Origin: Verrucomicrobiales bacterium
GTDB lineage: Bacteria; Verrucomicrobiota; Verrucomicrobiia; Verrucomicrobiales; V1-33
Length of the DNA: 34,483 nucleotides
Direction of reading: 5' to 3'
NCBI GenBank assembly: GCA_018003315.1
Contig: JAGNEJ010000052.1
Location: 1-34,483, forward strand
A program made the position numbers and the translations under genes. Of this stretch, positions 1 to 8,482 are shown in pieces. Within the stretch, counting starts at the first letter, position 1; each line of letters begins with the position of its first letter. A model generated the notes under the pieces. It did not search any database and was not told where the DNA came from. It saw nothing but the letters and a program-made list of their open reading frames with translations.

Positions 1-1
1 C

Positions 2-187
2 GAACGCGGACTGCGCCCCGCGGTCATCAGCCGCAAAGTCTCGCAATGCTCGAAGAATCAGAAAGGGGCGACCATGTTCGCGATCTTCAAGAGCCTGACC
101 GAAACGATGAAACTGCGAACGGAAAGCATCATCACCGGCATCGCGGAACTTTTCAACGAACAGCATCCCGCGGCCAATCGGGGCTAA
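2..187 (+). pseudogene. C-terminal tail of an IS66-type transposase (partial at window edge)
   Basis: The frame is open from the first bases of the window and stops with TAA at 185-187. The visible 61 residues include the stretch ERGLRPAVISRKVSQCSKN followed by a helical tail. This resembles the end of IS66-family TnpC transposases, where a conserved 'LRP-VI-RKV' element follows the catalytic glutamate. The catalytic part would lie upstream of the window, so I cannot tell whether the gene is intact. An internal ATG at 74 is probably not a separate gene. The IS66 assignment rests on motif resemblance only; another transposase class is possible. Confidence 0.5.
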
Positions 188-204
188 TCAGTTACAACTG
201 TACC

Positions 205-1227
205 ATGACGAGAAGTCATAAATTCTTCACCGTCGGCCTGCTCGTTTTCATCAGTGGGGCGGCTTTCTATGCTCTTGTGACCTTCAATCGTCCGAGTTCG
301 ACTGGGACTTCCCTAGCATCGCCTCCGGGAGATGGAGGTGCCACCGATCAGTCCCACAGTCTTGCCTCACGAATTGGCCCAGAACCGAGCGTTAGTGCCG
401 ATAGACGCCCGGCTTCAGAAACTGCGCCTGACATCAATTACGAGAGGGCAGCTTTGGTGCAAAAGTTGATTAATCCTCGGTATCTCGCAGGAGAACCGGT
501 TCCACCGGAATTGGAGGCAGAGTTTCGCGCGGCGCTGGCGGCAGCAAAAACCCTCCCCGATCGGATTCTGGTGTATCGCTCCGCACCGCCGTCCTTGCTG
601 AGATTGGTAAAACCCGAGTTGATGGCTGATTATCAGGCGGCGAGAGACCCTAAGAATCGGGGTCACTTGTCAGATATGTTTCCGATTCTGCAAAAAGTGG
701 CTAAGGGAGACACCGCGTTGGGCGAGTGTCTCCTCGACGATATTAGGGACATTCTGCAGGCCGTGGATGCAGGTGCGTCGGTGGCATCGCCGTTTAATAC
801 AATGGAATTGAGGGGAGTTGTATCGACGCTGGCTGCTGTCAATGATCCTAATCAAATGAACCTTGTTGCCACATTAATCGTGAATGCGCCACCGGATACA
901 CAAAAATACTTGATACAAGGATTGGCTCAATCTTCAAACATTGCGGATTTTAACTTTTTGATGGATGTTTCAGAAAAAATTCCCTACGCAGCCAATGCTG
1001 CGCAGATGGCAGTGCACAATGTGCGTCAAAAGCGCATAGCATTACTTTTCTTCGGCAAGGGGGTTACCGTTGCCACTCTGCAAGGAGATTGGATTCCTTC
1101 AAGTAGGGAAAAGCGTGAGGCTCTGGCATCCGAACTGGCTAGTCAAGAGGTTGGGATGATTTCTGCATTGAAAGAGCGGGGGGTTGATCCGATGAAAATT
1201 CTCCCGCCGATGCCGGAATTGAAATAG
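205..1227 (+). CDS. Exported or membrane-anchored hypothetical protein, 340 aa
   Basis: I do not recognise this family. I chose the ATG at 205 because the following residues form a short basic n-region (MTRSHK) and a hydrophobic stretch (about residues 8-24), typical of a signal peptide or N-terminal anchor. The longer frame from 46 would bury this signal and overlap the upstream transposase tail. After the anchor there is a Ser/Pro/Gly-rich linker to about residue 70, then a predicted mainly helical domain ending in a proline-rich tail. No cysteine lipobox is visible. The base composition is more AT-rich than in the core genes further right. It has no obvious operon partner; the next gene begins about 100 bp downstream. 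It probably acts in the periplasm or at the inner membrane. Confidence 0.65.
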   Translation: MTRSHKFFTVGLLVFISGAAFYALVTFNRPSSTGTSLASPPGDGGATDQSHSLASRIGPEPSVSADRRPASETAPDINYERAALVQKLINPRYLAGEPVPPELEAEFRAALAAAKTLPDRILVYRSAPPSLLRLVKPELMADYQAARDPKNRGHLSDMFPILQKVAKGDTALGECLLDDIRDILQAVDAGASVASPFNTMELRGVVSTLAAVNDPNQMNLVATLIVNAPPDTQKYLIQGLAQSSNIADFNFLMDVSEKIPYAANAAQMAVHNVRQKRIALLFFGKGVTVATLQGDWIPSSREKREALASELASQEVGMISALKERGVDPMKILPPMPELK

Positions 1228-1333
1228 ACGGTAGTCCTTTATCGTGAATCTTGCTCATGCCCTTTGCGAGGGACCAACACCCAAACCCGGCGCAATCAAA
1301 CCCAAACGGGAACTTAGGTGAAAGGTGAGGCAA

Positions 1334-2056
1334 ATGGCATCGCTGTGTTCCAGGCCGGTTCAATATTGTTTTAAAGGTAATTTCTTTTTGCGGGAGAAAG
1401 ATCAATTGCGCTGCTTTTACGAAAATGCCTGGTTTTCCCTCGAAGAAGCGGAACTGGAGCGATTTCTGCCGTCGCTGGGGATGAACGACGAGTGTCTCGA
1501 GCAAATGCCGCGTGAGCTATGGCAATTTTGCGGGAAAGGATTGCGCTTCTGGCAGTATCCCAACCAACTTGCGGGTCTGATTTGCCTCTTGAGGCAGCGC
1601 GAAGCCCGGTCCTACCTGGAAATCGGATCGCGGTGGGGCGGCACGTGTGAGATTTTGGATTCCCTGCTGCGGGCCGGCTGCCCTGAACTCCGTTCGTATG
1701 CCGTGGATGTCATCGAGGAACCGCCGTTGCTCCAGCAATACCGGCAGGGGAGGGCCGTGACTTATGTGCAGGGGAGCAGTGCGGATGTGGAAACCTGGCT
1801 GCGGCTGCCGGAGCAGATCGATGTGGTCTTCATTGATGGGGACCACAGTTGGGAGGGCGTGAAGCGGGATTTCAACATGGCAATGAAACTGTGCCCCCAA
1901 ACCGTGATTTTTCATGACACCGCGAGTGATGCCTGCCCGGATGTGCGCCGGTATTGGAGCCACCTTCGGGAAATCTTTGCGGACACTCACGAATTCCATG
2001 AGCAATACGAGTCCGTGAGAGGTTCGTTCCTTGGCATTGGGGTGGTGCTGTTGTAG
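1334..2056 (+). CDS. Class I SAM-dependent methyltransferase (Methyltransf_24-like), copy 1
   Basis: The 240-residue product has a Rossmann-type SAM-binding motif (YLEIGSRWGG, about residues 94-103), an acidic residue after the second strand (AVDVIEE), and the signature VVFIDGDHSWEG (about 164-175) of small class I methyltransferases often found in polysaccharide or glycan clusters. Substrate is unknown; the adjacent UDP-galactopyranose mutase suggests a surface sugar. The ATG at 1334 is preferred because AGGTGAGG lies just upstream; a GTG at 1325 is also possible. It ends 11 bp before glf copy 1, so the two are likely co-transcribed. From base 1430 on it is nearly identical to the copy at 7856-8482, while the first 32 residues are unrelated, so the two genes have different N-termini. 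It appears intact. Confidence 0.8.
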   Translation: MASLCSRPVQYCFKGNFFLREKDQLRCFYENAWFSLEEAELERFLPSLGMNDECLEQMPRELWQFCGKGLRFWQYPNQLAGLICLLRQREARSYLEIGSRWGGTCEILDSLLRAGCPELRSYAVDVIEEPPLLQQYRQGRAVTYVQGSSADVETWLRLPEQIDVVFIDGDHSWEGVKRDFNMAMKLCPQTVIFHDTASDACPDVRRYWSHLREIFADTHEFHEQYESVRGSFLGIGVVLL

Positions 2057-3068
2057 AACCGTCGAAAATGACTGCACGCATCGTTGGCTCCGGGTTGAGC
2101 GGCGCCACCGCCGCCGTTTTGTTGAAGGCGGGCGGCTTTCAGGTGGAGATGTTCGAAACCAGACCGCAAATCGCAGGGAACTGTTTTGACCGGAGAATCG
2201 GCGGAATCTTGCAGCATGGTTACGGCCCGCATCTCTTCCACACCAACGATGCGGAGGTCTGGCGGTTTCTCAGCCGGTTTACCGAATGGACGAGTTACCG
2301 GCACCGGGTGGTGGCCGACACCGCGGCCGGGCGGATTTCCATTCCCTACAACACTCGGACCAGAACCCAGATCGGACGGGAGTTGACGGATGAGGAAATC
2401 CGGAAGCTGATTTTCGTGGAATACTCGGAAAAACAATGGGGTGTGGCGTGGGAAGCGATGCCGGCGGCGATCATCGGCCGGGTCCCGGCGAGGCGGCACA
2501 ACGACGACGACCGGTATTTCACGGACGAATTCCAGGGCCAGCCGAAGGACGGGTTCACGAAAATGTTTGAGCGGATGCTGGAGGGCATTCCCGTGCATTT
2601 GAGAGTGGGAAAAGATGACTGGCGCAGGCAGGCTGCCAGGGCTGATCTGGTGATCTACACGGGCAAGATCGATGAGCATTTTCACTGCTGCCACGGTCGC
2701 CTGCCGTATCGCAGTCTGCGGTTCGAGCATTTCTGGAGTCCGCAACGGCTGCCCCAGGCGGTGATCAATCAGTGCAACCGGCTGCCCTTCACCCGCATTT
2801 ACGACCACCGGTATTTCAGCGAGAATGAGGCTCCCTCCCTGCCTTCGGAATGGGCACGGAAGATACACCCGCAAACACTTTTGCCAGCATGCGCCGTCTC
2901 GCTGGGGCCATCCGCAGTGAAGGAGGGCGGAACCATCCTCACCCGCGAATACCCGCAGGCCCACGACGGGTCCAATGAGCCGTACTACCCGATGCCCTTC
3001 GGCGAGGGAATGGCGTTGTATCAGAAATACAAAAGGCTCGCCGACGCCGAACCTCGGACCGTTTTTGT
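1430..3068 (+). repeat. Direct duplication of methyltransferase-glf cassette, copy 1 (continues at 4332-4440)
   Basis: Bases 1430-3068 match 7856-9494 at a constant offset of 6,426, so there is no net insertion or deletion over 1.64 kb. After the IS, 4332-4440 matches 9487-9595. Most differences are scattered single bases; the exception is an 84-bp block in glf. Confidence 0.9.
3061..3068. repeat. Left target-site duplication of the ISL3 element
   Basis: GTTTTTGT directly precedes the left inverted repeat. The same 8 bases follow the right inverted repeat at 4332-4339. The uninterrupted copy of glf has a single GTTTTTGT at 9487-9494, confirming the target. Confidence 0.92.
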
Positions 3069-4331
3069 GGCTCTTCCCAGAATTGTGTGGGAATTTTCAC
3101 GGCAAAGAAAGGTCGAGTTTTCCGAGGAGGAAGAGAATGCGGACGCGGTAGTGTGCGAAGTTGCGGAACCCTCGGGTGGCGGATTTGATTGCTTGGATCA
3201 CGCTGTTGAAGCCTTCGGCCAAGGCGTTGCTGATGGGGTGTGCGAACCAGTTGAGCAAGCGTGGCAGGCTGGCTTTGAAACTCTTGCCGAGCTTCTTCAT
3301 CGGCTCCAACCGGCAGCGCTGGGTGCGCCGATACCACTTCGCAAAATAGTCGCCCCCCTGCAGTGCGTCGTCCTGCTCCCAAAATCCGCCAAAGAGTTCT
3401 TTGATTTCCCAAGCCCGTGACGTCTTGAGTGTGAGCCGCGCCAGCGCTTCAAAACCGGTGAGTTTCTCGGAACTCAGATTCAACGGGTTGGTCAGCCACA
3501 GGTATTTCGTTTTGGCCAGGGTGTGATCCCCCTGCGCCAGCAGTTCGGCGCTCAGATGATAGGCATCGTGAACGATCTGGGCCTGCGGCAGCGCTTCTTC
3601 CACCGCGGCCTGATAGGTGGGGCTGCGATCCATCGCCACCGCCGCGATGCGTTGCTGTTGCACCGTCGGCAGGCTTCGAATGGCGGCGACGGCCGCTTCC
3701 TTGGTCGCCCCGCTGGTCACCTCCAGCACCGCCGACCGTCGATGTCGCTCAAGACGGTGGCGTAGCTGTGCCCGCGGCCGAAACTCTTCTCGTCGATCCC
3801 GACATGCGCCATGGGCTTCTCCTCGCGCCGTGCCAGGCCGCGGTGGACGGCGCGTTCGAGGATTTTATGGGCGCTGTCCCAGTGCAGCCGCAGCAGTTGG
3901 CAGGCATCCTCAATGCTGCGGGCGACCAGCAGCACCTCCAGCGCCAGTCGCTCGAAGGCCAGCGTCCACCGACTGTGCGGCGCGGCCCACGGCACGGCTA
4001 CGACCATCGTTTTGCCGCTCGTGGGATTGCGCACCCTGGGAACCTTGGCGACGAGTATCGTCTCGTATTGCCAGAAGTCCAGATGCCGCCAAGTGCGTTC
4101 CTGCCACCCGTGGATGTGCAGCGCTTCGCCGGTGGCGGGATCGGCCCACGTTGTCGCCGCACACTCCACGCACAGCCGCACCGTGCGGGCCGCATGGTCA
4201 ATCTCCAAAGAAGTAACCCGCCAAGGTCCCACCAGGCCCAGCATCTGTTCGAGGTCTTTCGCAGTCATCCTCCAATCTCCTCGAAAAAGCCCGATTCGCA
4301 GACTTTTTCCCACACGAATCCGGGATGAGCC
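3069..4331 (-). mobile_element. ISL3-family insertion sequence, complete ends
   Basis: This 1,263-bp element interrupts glf. Its left end begins GGCTCTTCCCAGAATTGTGT and its right end, read on the other strand, begins GGCTCATCCCGGATTCGTGT. Over 25 bp these inverted repeats match at 21 positions. The GGCTC start is typical of ISL3 elements, and so is the 8-bp target duplication GTTTTTGT found at 3061-3068 and 4332-4339. It carries one transposase gene on the minus strand, in two frames. The intact ends and exact duplication point to a recent insertion. It could still move if a related transposase elsewhere acts in trans. Confidence 0.9.
3097..4268 (-). pseudogene. ISL3-family transposase, frameshifted
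   Basis: The ATG at 4268 has a purine-rich stretch upstream (GAGGAGATTGGAGG). The first frame runs to about 3730 and holds the N-terminal part with a CVEC cysteine pair, a TSGKTMVVAVPWA block, and the first catalytic aspartate in HVGIDEKSFGRG. It then leaves frame in the segment encoding SDIDGRR. The second frame continues from about 3729 to the stop at 3097-3099 and carries the second aspartate (AVAMDRSPTY) and the catalytic glutamate (SNALAEGFNS). The two halves fit end to end if one base is added in the CGGTCGGCGGTG stretch near 3730-3740, so a single-base deletion explains the break. No classical slippery heptamer is visible and programmed shifting is not usual for this family. A sequencing or assembly error cannot be excluded. 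Confidence 0.85.
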
Positions 4332-4339
4332 GTTTTTGT
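4332..4339. repeat. Right target-site duplication of the ISL3 element
   Basis: This is an exact copy of the 8 bases at 3061-3068. Deleting the element plus one copy of this repeat restores the glf reading frame. Confidence 0.92.
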
Positions 4340-4445
4340 CGGCCGCCTGGCCACCTACAGTTATCTGGACATGTGGATGGCGGTGAAGCAAGCGATGGTA
4401 AAGCTGCGGGGTGTGCTGGGGCAAAGGCAAACGGCGGCGCCGTGA

Positions 4446-5090
4446 AATTCCAACGTTTTCAAGCCGCAGGGCGTGATCGCACTTGGAGCGGGTGCCAGAC
4501 AAGGAAGAGCCGGAAATAATCCGCTCAACCGCCGACAGGGCGTTTCCTTCAGCGGTTCAGCAATTTCAAGGCCCGTTCAGTAGTCATTATTAGTCAGTCA
4601 TTTTATTAAGAAATTCCGCGCAGAGTTCCTTCAGATACGCCAGGTCAGCAGGGTCCGCCGTGTTGGACCACCAGTGGTGCTCATCGATGAATTTCCGGTT
4701 CTCCGGCTTCAGCAGGTAAGCCGCCAGCACCGCCACATACCGCCGCCGCCCCGCAGGGCATGTCGAAATCACGCGTTGTCCGGAATACATAAATCAGTGT
4801 TCAGGAATCGAAATCTGTTGGCGTTAAGGTGGTTCGGGGCTGCATTCCAGCAGCGAGGTGCAGCCTGGACAAAATGAATGACTGTGGCGCCGCCCGCCGG
4901 GCGGCTGCACGAAATCCGCCGGGCCGGCGGAACCACTTTCCCTGTGGGCAGTGTCTCCCAAATCTGCTGCGGCACTGCGCGTTCAGTTCGTCTCGTGCTG
5001 GACATCATTCGCAAATTTGAAAATTCCCTCGACAATCATTTTACTAACAGGTAACATCACCCTTGCAATCGGAAAACCGCAATAAAACGG
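4446..5090. other. Gene-poor stretch between glf copy 1 and the Tat-exported gene
   Basis: Apart from the small minus-strand frame at 4590-4790 I see nothing assignable here. A GC-rich inverted stretch occurs near 4895-4930. The last 60 bp before 5091 are AT-rich and probably hold the promoter of the three-gene run that follows, but I cannot point to convincing -35/-10 boxes. Confidence 0.4.
4590..4790 (-). CDS. Small hypothetical protein or gene fragment, 66 aa
   Basis: The frame starts at an ATG at 4790, with an in-frame stop two codons upstream, and ends at 4590. The product is not low-complexity: it has a hydrophobic YVAVLAAYLL segment, an acidic and aromatic centre (DEHHWWSNTADP), and a helical end (LKELCAEFLNK). 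I do not recognise it. It may be a real small gene or the remaining C-terminus of a larger one cut away during the rearrangements around glf. No ribosome-binding site is evident. Confidence 0.3.
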   Translation of the reverse strand: MYSGQRVISTCPAGRRRYVAVLAAYLLKPENRKFIDEHHWWSNTADPADLAYLKELCAEFLNKMTD

Positions 5091-6239
5091 ATGGACAAAA
5101 AAACAATAATTTCCATAAACAAAGGCGGTGGCCAGCTTGGCGAAAAGAATCAGCCTCTGGCGGCGGCTTGGAAGGGGGATCCAATTTCAAGGCGACGGTT
5201 TTTGAAACGAACCGGTGGGTTCATTGGGTCGACCGTCATTGTCCTGCATGGGCTTAAACTGAACAGTAACGCCAGCGAATCTACTCCGGGTTCCAGCGTT
5301 CCTCCTGTTCAGCACATTTTGGGTCTCAACAAGGACGATCCAGAGAACCCAATTACACTCAATCCGATTTTAGTCGTTGACCTGGGAGAAGACGCGTCTC
5401 TGGCGGTTTGCGCGTGGGAATCTCGGGAAATTGGTCCATCTGGTTACCTCGTGGAAATCGAGCATGTTGAAGCAGTTGGTACCGTGTTGACTGTCCAATT
5501 CCGTGCAACCGGGCCGTCCAATTCTCCCCAGCAATCCAAATCAATTCTCAAGATATCTCTCAATGCAAAGGGGTGGACTTTCGATGTGAAGGTCGAAAAA
5601 CCGCATCATATCATGTTTACGCCGGATCCTAAGACAACCACTGTTCAGAACGTTCCTTCGATCCGAGGCTTGAGCCTTCATCCGACGAATTGGTTTAACT
5701 GGCAACCTCGCAGTTCCTTGGTGCGCCCAAAACTTCCATCCACTCAGGGAACTGGTTATTACCATGCAGGATGGTCTATTGATATACCGATCCCAGTGTA
5801 TAACCAATTTGGGGAGCTTCTGTCTGTGGGGTGGAACGGCTCCTGGGTGTCGGAGAAGATTCTGAAAATTGGAAGCGATGACCAGGAGATGCAATACGTA
5901 CAAATCGCCTTCATGAATGGAGACGGAACATATACAGACCCGGTATCGTTCGGCGAAGATATTCCAAATCAATCGTTCCTCGTCGGTCAGGATCGTGTCA
6001 AAGGGGAGAGGTGGCTCAACAATCAAAATCCTGGAGATGGCAGTGCCATACCTGCCAGTCAACATCCAGCATTATTTCAGGAGGGCAAACTGACACAAGA
6101 AACCCCAGGAAACATACAACTCGCAATCCGTGTGGGTGGGTGGGATATTTCTCCAGCCTTTACAAGGGTTAGTTCCAAAGTTTCTGGAACCGCCGGAAGC
6201 AATCTCGGCAAATTTGAAGTGGTAGATGATGCACCGTGA
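5091..6239 (+). CDS. Tat-exported hypothetical protein, 382 aa
   Basis: The N-terminus carries SRRRFLK at residues 33-39, an exact match to the twin-arginine consensus, followed by a hydrophobic stretch (GGFIGSTVIVLHG). The product is therefore expected to be exported folded by the Tat system. The mature part is probably beta-rich, with many Gly, Asn, Pro and Trp residues, and shows a run of aromatic blocks such as HPTNWFNWQPR. I do not recognise a family. Tat export often goes with a cofactor or pre-folded partner, but no cofactor motif is visible. Its stop overlaps the GTG start of the next gene (GTGA), so the two are translationally coupled. The composition is AT-richer than the flanking duplicated cassettes, which hints at a different origin. 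Confidence 0.75.
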   Translation: MDKKTIISINKGGGQLGEKNQPLAAAWKGDPISRRRFLKRTGGFIGSTVIVLHGLKLNSNASESTPGSSVPPVQHILGLNKDDPENPITLNPILVVDLGEDASLAVCAWESREIGPSGYLVEIEHVEAVGTVLTVQFRATGPSNSPQQSKSILKISLNAKGWTFDVKVEKPHHIMFTPDPKTTTVQNVPSIRGLSLHPTNWFNWQPRSSLVRPKLPSTQGTGYYHAGWSIDIPIPVYNQFGELLSVGWNGSWVSEKILKIGSDDQEMQYVQIAFMNGDGTYTDPVSFGEDIPNQSFLVGQDRVKGERWLNNQNPGDGSAIPASQHPALFQEGKLTQETPGNIQLAIRVGGWDISPAFTRVSSKVSGTAGSNLGKFEVVDDAP

Positions 6240-6994
6240 ACGTTCATCCGGCACTTCTGTTTAGTTTGTTTGCGGGAGCATTATCCGGCTGGTGCGCAGC
6301 TGGTTATTATCAAAATAGGGATCGAATAGACGCCAGCCAAGAATCGGCACTTTCTCCAAAGCAATTCAACAATTTGATCGAGCATACCCAACGTGGGATA
6401 GAGCAACTACACCTAGAAGATGTCGATCAATCACTTGTTCCATTAGAACCGGGTGATGAAACGATTGCCACTAGAATCACCGGCGCCTTGTTGTTCGCTC
6501 CGGGAGAAGCCAAAGTCGACGTCAGAATATTTGAGACGTTTCGGTTGCCGGATGAAATCATTTCCGATTTCATAGATGCCTCAGAAATGCTCCTTAGGGA
6601 CATCCGGTCTTATGAATTAAAGAGCATTCGTTTGGAAGTTCAAAATCAAGACGAAATATTGATTGTTCCTGGCTTCAGCAATGAAGAAGCAAACCAATTT
6701 CTCGGGAGAGCATGCTCGAATTTGAGTTCAAAAATAGAATCTGCGGCGCGCCTTTTTACAGCGATGGCATTCGAATCTTTCCCATTATTGCAAGGCAGAA
6801 ACTGCGAATTAGCGATTATCTGCTCTGGTGGTAGTGACGAACACTACCTAGTCGAAGAGCGATACACGCTGAAGGGGAAGAATGATTTGGTGCGCTCCAT
6901 AGGAGTGCCCACTCGAACTAGACCCCAACTGTGGGAGTCCGCCAGGTGGTCTCATTTGGCATCGCTAGATTTTGCTCATCTCCGGAAAAAATAG
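6236..6994 (+). CDS. Membrane-anchored or exported hypothetical protein, 252 aa
   Basis: It starts at a GTG overlapping the stop of the upstream Tat-exported gene by 4 bases. A hydrophobic segment (about residues 7-24, LFSLFAGALSGWCAAGYY) indicates a signal peptide or N-terminal anchor. The remaining 220 residues are mixed, with an acidic N-terminal half. No catalytic motif or known domain is recognisable. The tight overlap and short spacing to the next gene (8 bp) place it in a three-gene operon of exported proteins that probably work together. Confidence 0.65.
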   Translation: MNVHPALLFSLFAGALSGWCAAGYYQNRDRIDASQESALSPKQFNNLIEHTQRGIEQLHLEDVDQSLVPLEPGDETIATRITGALLFAPGEAKVDVRIFETFRLPDEIISDFIDASEMLLRDIRSYELKSIRLEVQNQDEILIVPGFSNEEANQFLGRACSNLSSKIESAARLFTAMAFESFPLLQGRNCELAIICSGGSDEHYLVEERYTLKGKNDLVRSIGVPTRTRPQLWESARWSHLASLDFAHLRKK

Positions 6995-7002
6995 GTAATT
7001 AA

Positions 7003-7791
7003 ATGAAATGGAACCGGCTACATATTTTCGCTACATTTGCAGTTTCTTGCGGAGTAGTGTTTTTTGGAAGGCTTTTGTGCGCACCCAGCGCCGATGGTTT
7101 ACGCCATGATCCGGAAAATGTGCAGGTGTCTCGTGGGTTAAAGGTGCCTTTGCATCCAAATAGCAGGGCCGCACCAACGGCGAAACCGCTCGTCGCGCTG
7201 GATTTGGCAGGATTCGCTCTGAAGGATGAGTTTGTTTTATTTGGTCCTTGGACGACAGCCATGAGGTTTAATTTGCTTAAGGAGCTGAATGTTGCCCCGG
7301 AACTTATTGCCCCGACCGCAACAGTTATCAAGAAATGCAGGACTTCCTTAGGACGGTCATTCATGCATCAAGTAAAATCGCACGAGCCCCTAAAAGCTGG
7401 CGTTTCATACCATCTGCTGCCTCTTCCATCTGATAAAATTGCCGCTGAATGCAGCCTCATCGTTACGAATGCACCCCATGGGCTGTCGAGTTTTCAAAAG
7501 CGCATTCTTCAGTTCGAGTTGCTACGGTCCTCAATTGACTCCTTTTGCATTGATACGAAAATTCAGTTCTTTTTACCGCAAATGTCACTACTTTCGCCTA
7601 TCCCCGGTGCATTTTTGGTGTTGTCTGAGGGCCATAACGTGCTTGAAGATACAAGTTTCCGGAATGCAAATGAGTTTGCATCTAAAAAAGAGACTCTATT
7701 CGAATCATTAGATATTTCAATCAAATCTTTAGAAAATGCACGGCTATTGAATGATCCGCGGTTTCATATTTCTACAGATGTGCGCTTTTAA
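7003..7791 (+). CDS. Exported hypothetical protein, 262 aa
   Basis: The N-terminus (MKWNRLHIFATFAVSCGVVF) looks like a signal peptide or anchor, with a possible cleavage after CAPSA near residue 30. The rest has no recognisable domain. It lies 8 bp after the upstream exported-protein gene and is likely third in that operon. Its 3' end overlaps the start of methyltransferase copy 2, depending on the start chosen there, so the duplicated cassette is joined directly to this operon. The base composition is noticeably AT-rich, and the shift towards higher GC occurs near 7860, where the duplicated cassette begins. Confidence 0.6.
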   Translation: MKWNRLHIFATFAVSCGVVFFGRLLCAPSADGLRHDPENVQVSRGLKVPLHPNSRAAPTAKPLVALDLAGFALKDEFVLFGPWTTAMRFNLLKELNVAPELIAPTATVIKKCRTSLGRSFMHQVKSHEPLKAGVSYHLLPLPSDKIAAECSLIVTNAPHGLSSFQKRILQFELLRSSIDSFCIDTKIQFFLPQMSLLSPIPGAFLVLSEGHNVLEDTSFRNANEFASKKETLFESLDISIKSLENARLLNDPRFHISTDVRF

Positions 7792-8482
7792 CGACAATGA
7801 GCCTTCACCCGCAATTGAAAAGCAATCGAGCGTTGGACGCTTTACTGAAGGTGATTGGTGTTCCCTCGAAGAATCCGAGCTGGAGAAATTCCTTCCGTCG
7901 CTGGGGATGAACGACGAGTGTCTCGAGCAAATGCCGCGTGAGCTATGGCAATTCTGCCGCAAAGGCTTGCGATTCTGGCAGTATCCCAACCAACTCGCGG
8001 GTCTCATCTGTCTTTTGCGGCAGCGCGGAGCCCGCTCCTACCTGGAAATTGGCTCGCGGTGGGGCGGCACGTTTGTAATTTTGGAATCCCTGCTGCGGGC
8101 CGGCTGCCCTGAACTCCATTCGCATGCCGTGGATGTCATCGACGAACCACTGTTGGTCCAGCAATACCGGCAGGGGCGGGACGTGACCTATGTGCAGGGG
8201 AGCAGTGCGGATGTGGAAACGTGGCTGCGTTTGCCGGAGCAGATCGACGTGGTCTTCATTGATGGGGACCACAGTTGGGAGGGCGTGAAGCGGGATTTCA
8301 ACATGGCGATGAAACTGTGCCCCCACACCGTGATTTTTCATGACACGGCGAGTGATACCTGCCCGGATGTGCGCCGGTATTGGAGCCACCTTCAGGAAAT
8401 CTTTGCGGACACACACGAATTCCATGAGCAATACGAGTCCGTGAGAGGTTCGTTCCTGGGCATTGGGGTGGTGCTGTTGTAG
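7781..8482 (+). CDS. Class I SAM-dependent methyltransferase, copy 2
   Basis: This is a near-identical paralogue of the protein at 1334-2056 from the FLPSLGMNDECLEQM block onward. It keeps the SAM-binding YLEIGSRWGGT and the VVFIDGDHSWEG signature, so it should be functional. I prefer the ATG at 7781, which overlaps the upstream gene by 11 bases; an ATG at 7751 in the same frame would overlap it by 41. Neither has a clear ribosome-binding site. The first 25 or so residues differ from copy 1, as the duplication breakpoint lies inside the gene. It ends 11 bp before glf copy 2, the same spacing as in copy 1. The substrate is probably a sugar of a surface glycan, by context only. Confidence 0.8.
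   Translation, partial: CAFNDNEPSPAIEKQSSVGRFTEGDWCSLEESELEKFLPSLGMNDECLEQMPRELWQFCRKGLRFWQYPNQLAGLICLLRQRGARSYLEIGSRWGGTFVILESLLRAGCPELHSHAVDVIDEPLLVQQYRQGRDVTYVQGSSADVETWLRLPEQIDVVFIDGDHSWEGVKRDFNMAMKLCPHTVIFHDTASDTCPDVRRYWSHLQEIFADTHEFHEQYESVRGSFLGIGVVLL

Larger units (their letters stand above)
2068..4445 (+). pseudogene. glf: UDP-galactopyranose mutase, copy 1, split by an ISL3 element
   Basis: UDP-galactopyranose mutase is an FAD enzyme that converts UDP-galactopyranose to UDP-galactofuranose for surface glycans. The visible N-terminal part has the dinucleotide-binding GSGLSG (residues 7-12), the ETRPQIAGNCFD segment, GPHLFHTND, KQWG, and family blocks around RYFTDEFQG and EPYYPMPFGEG. 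At 3068 the frame runs into an insertion sequence. It resumes at 4340 with GRLATYSYLDMWMA, the conserved C-terminal block carrying an active-site arginine. Joining 2068-3068 to 4340-4445 gives 1,107 bp, exactly 369 codons, so the gene was intact before insertion. As it stands, the frame reads into IS sequence to a stop at 3418-3420 and lacks the C-terminal block, so it is very likely inactive. Confidence 0.85.

Noticed and set aside
3720-3745. Programmed frameshifting in the ISL3 transposase
   Set aside because: No slippery heptamer or downstream structure is evident, and the family normally uses one frame. A one-base deletion is simpler.
4769-5035. 88-codon minus-strand frame overlapping the small 66-residue frame
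   Set aside because: It has an irregular composition and no motif, and plus-strand frames of similar length exist over the same bases.
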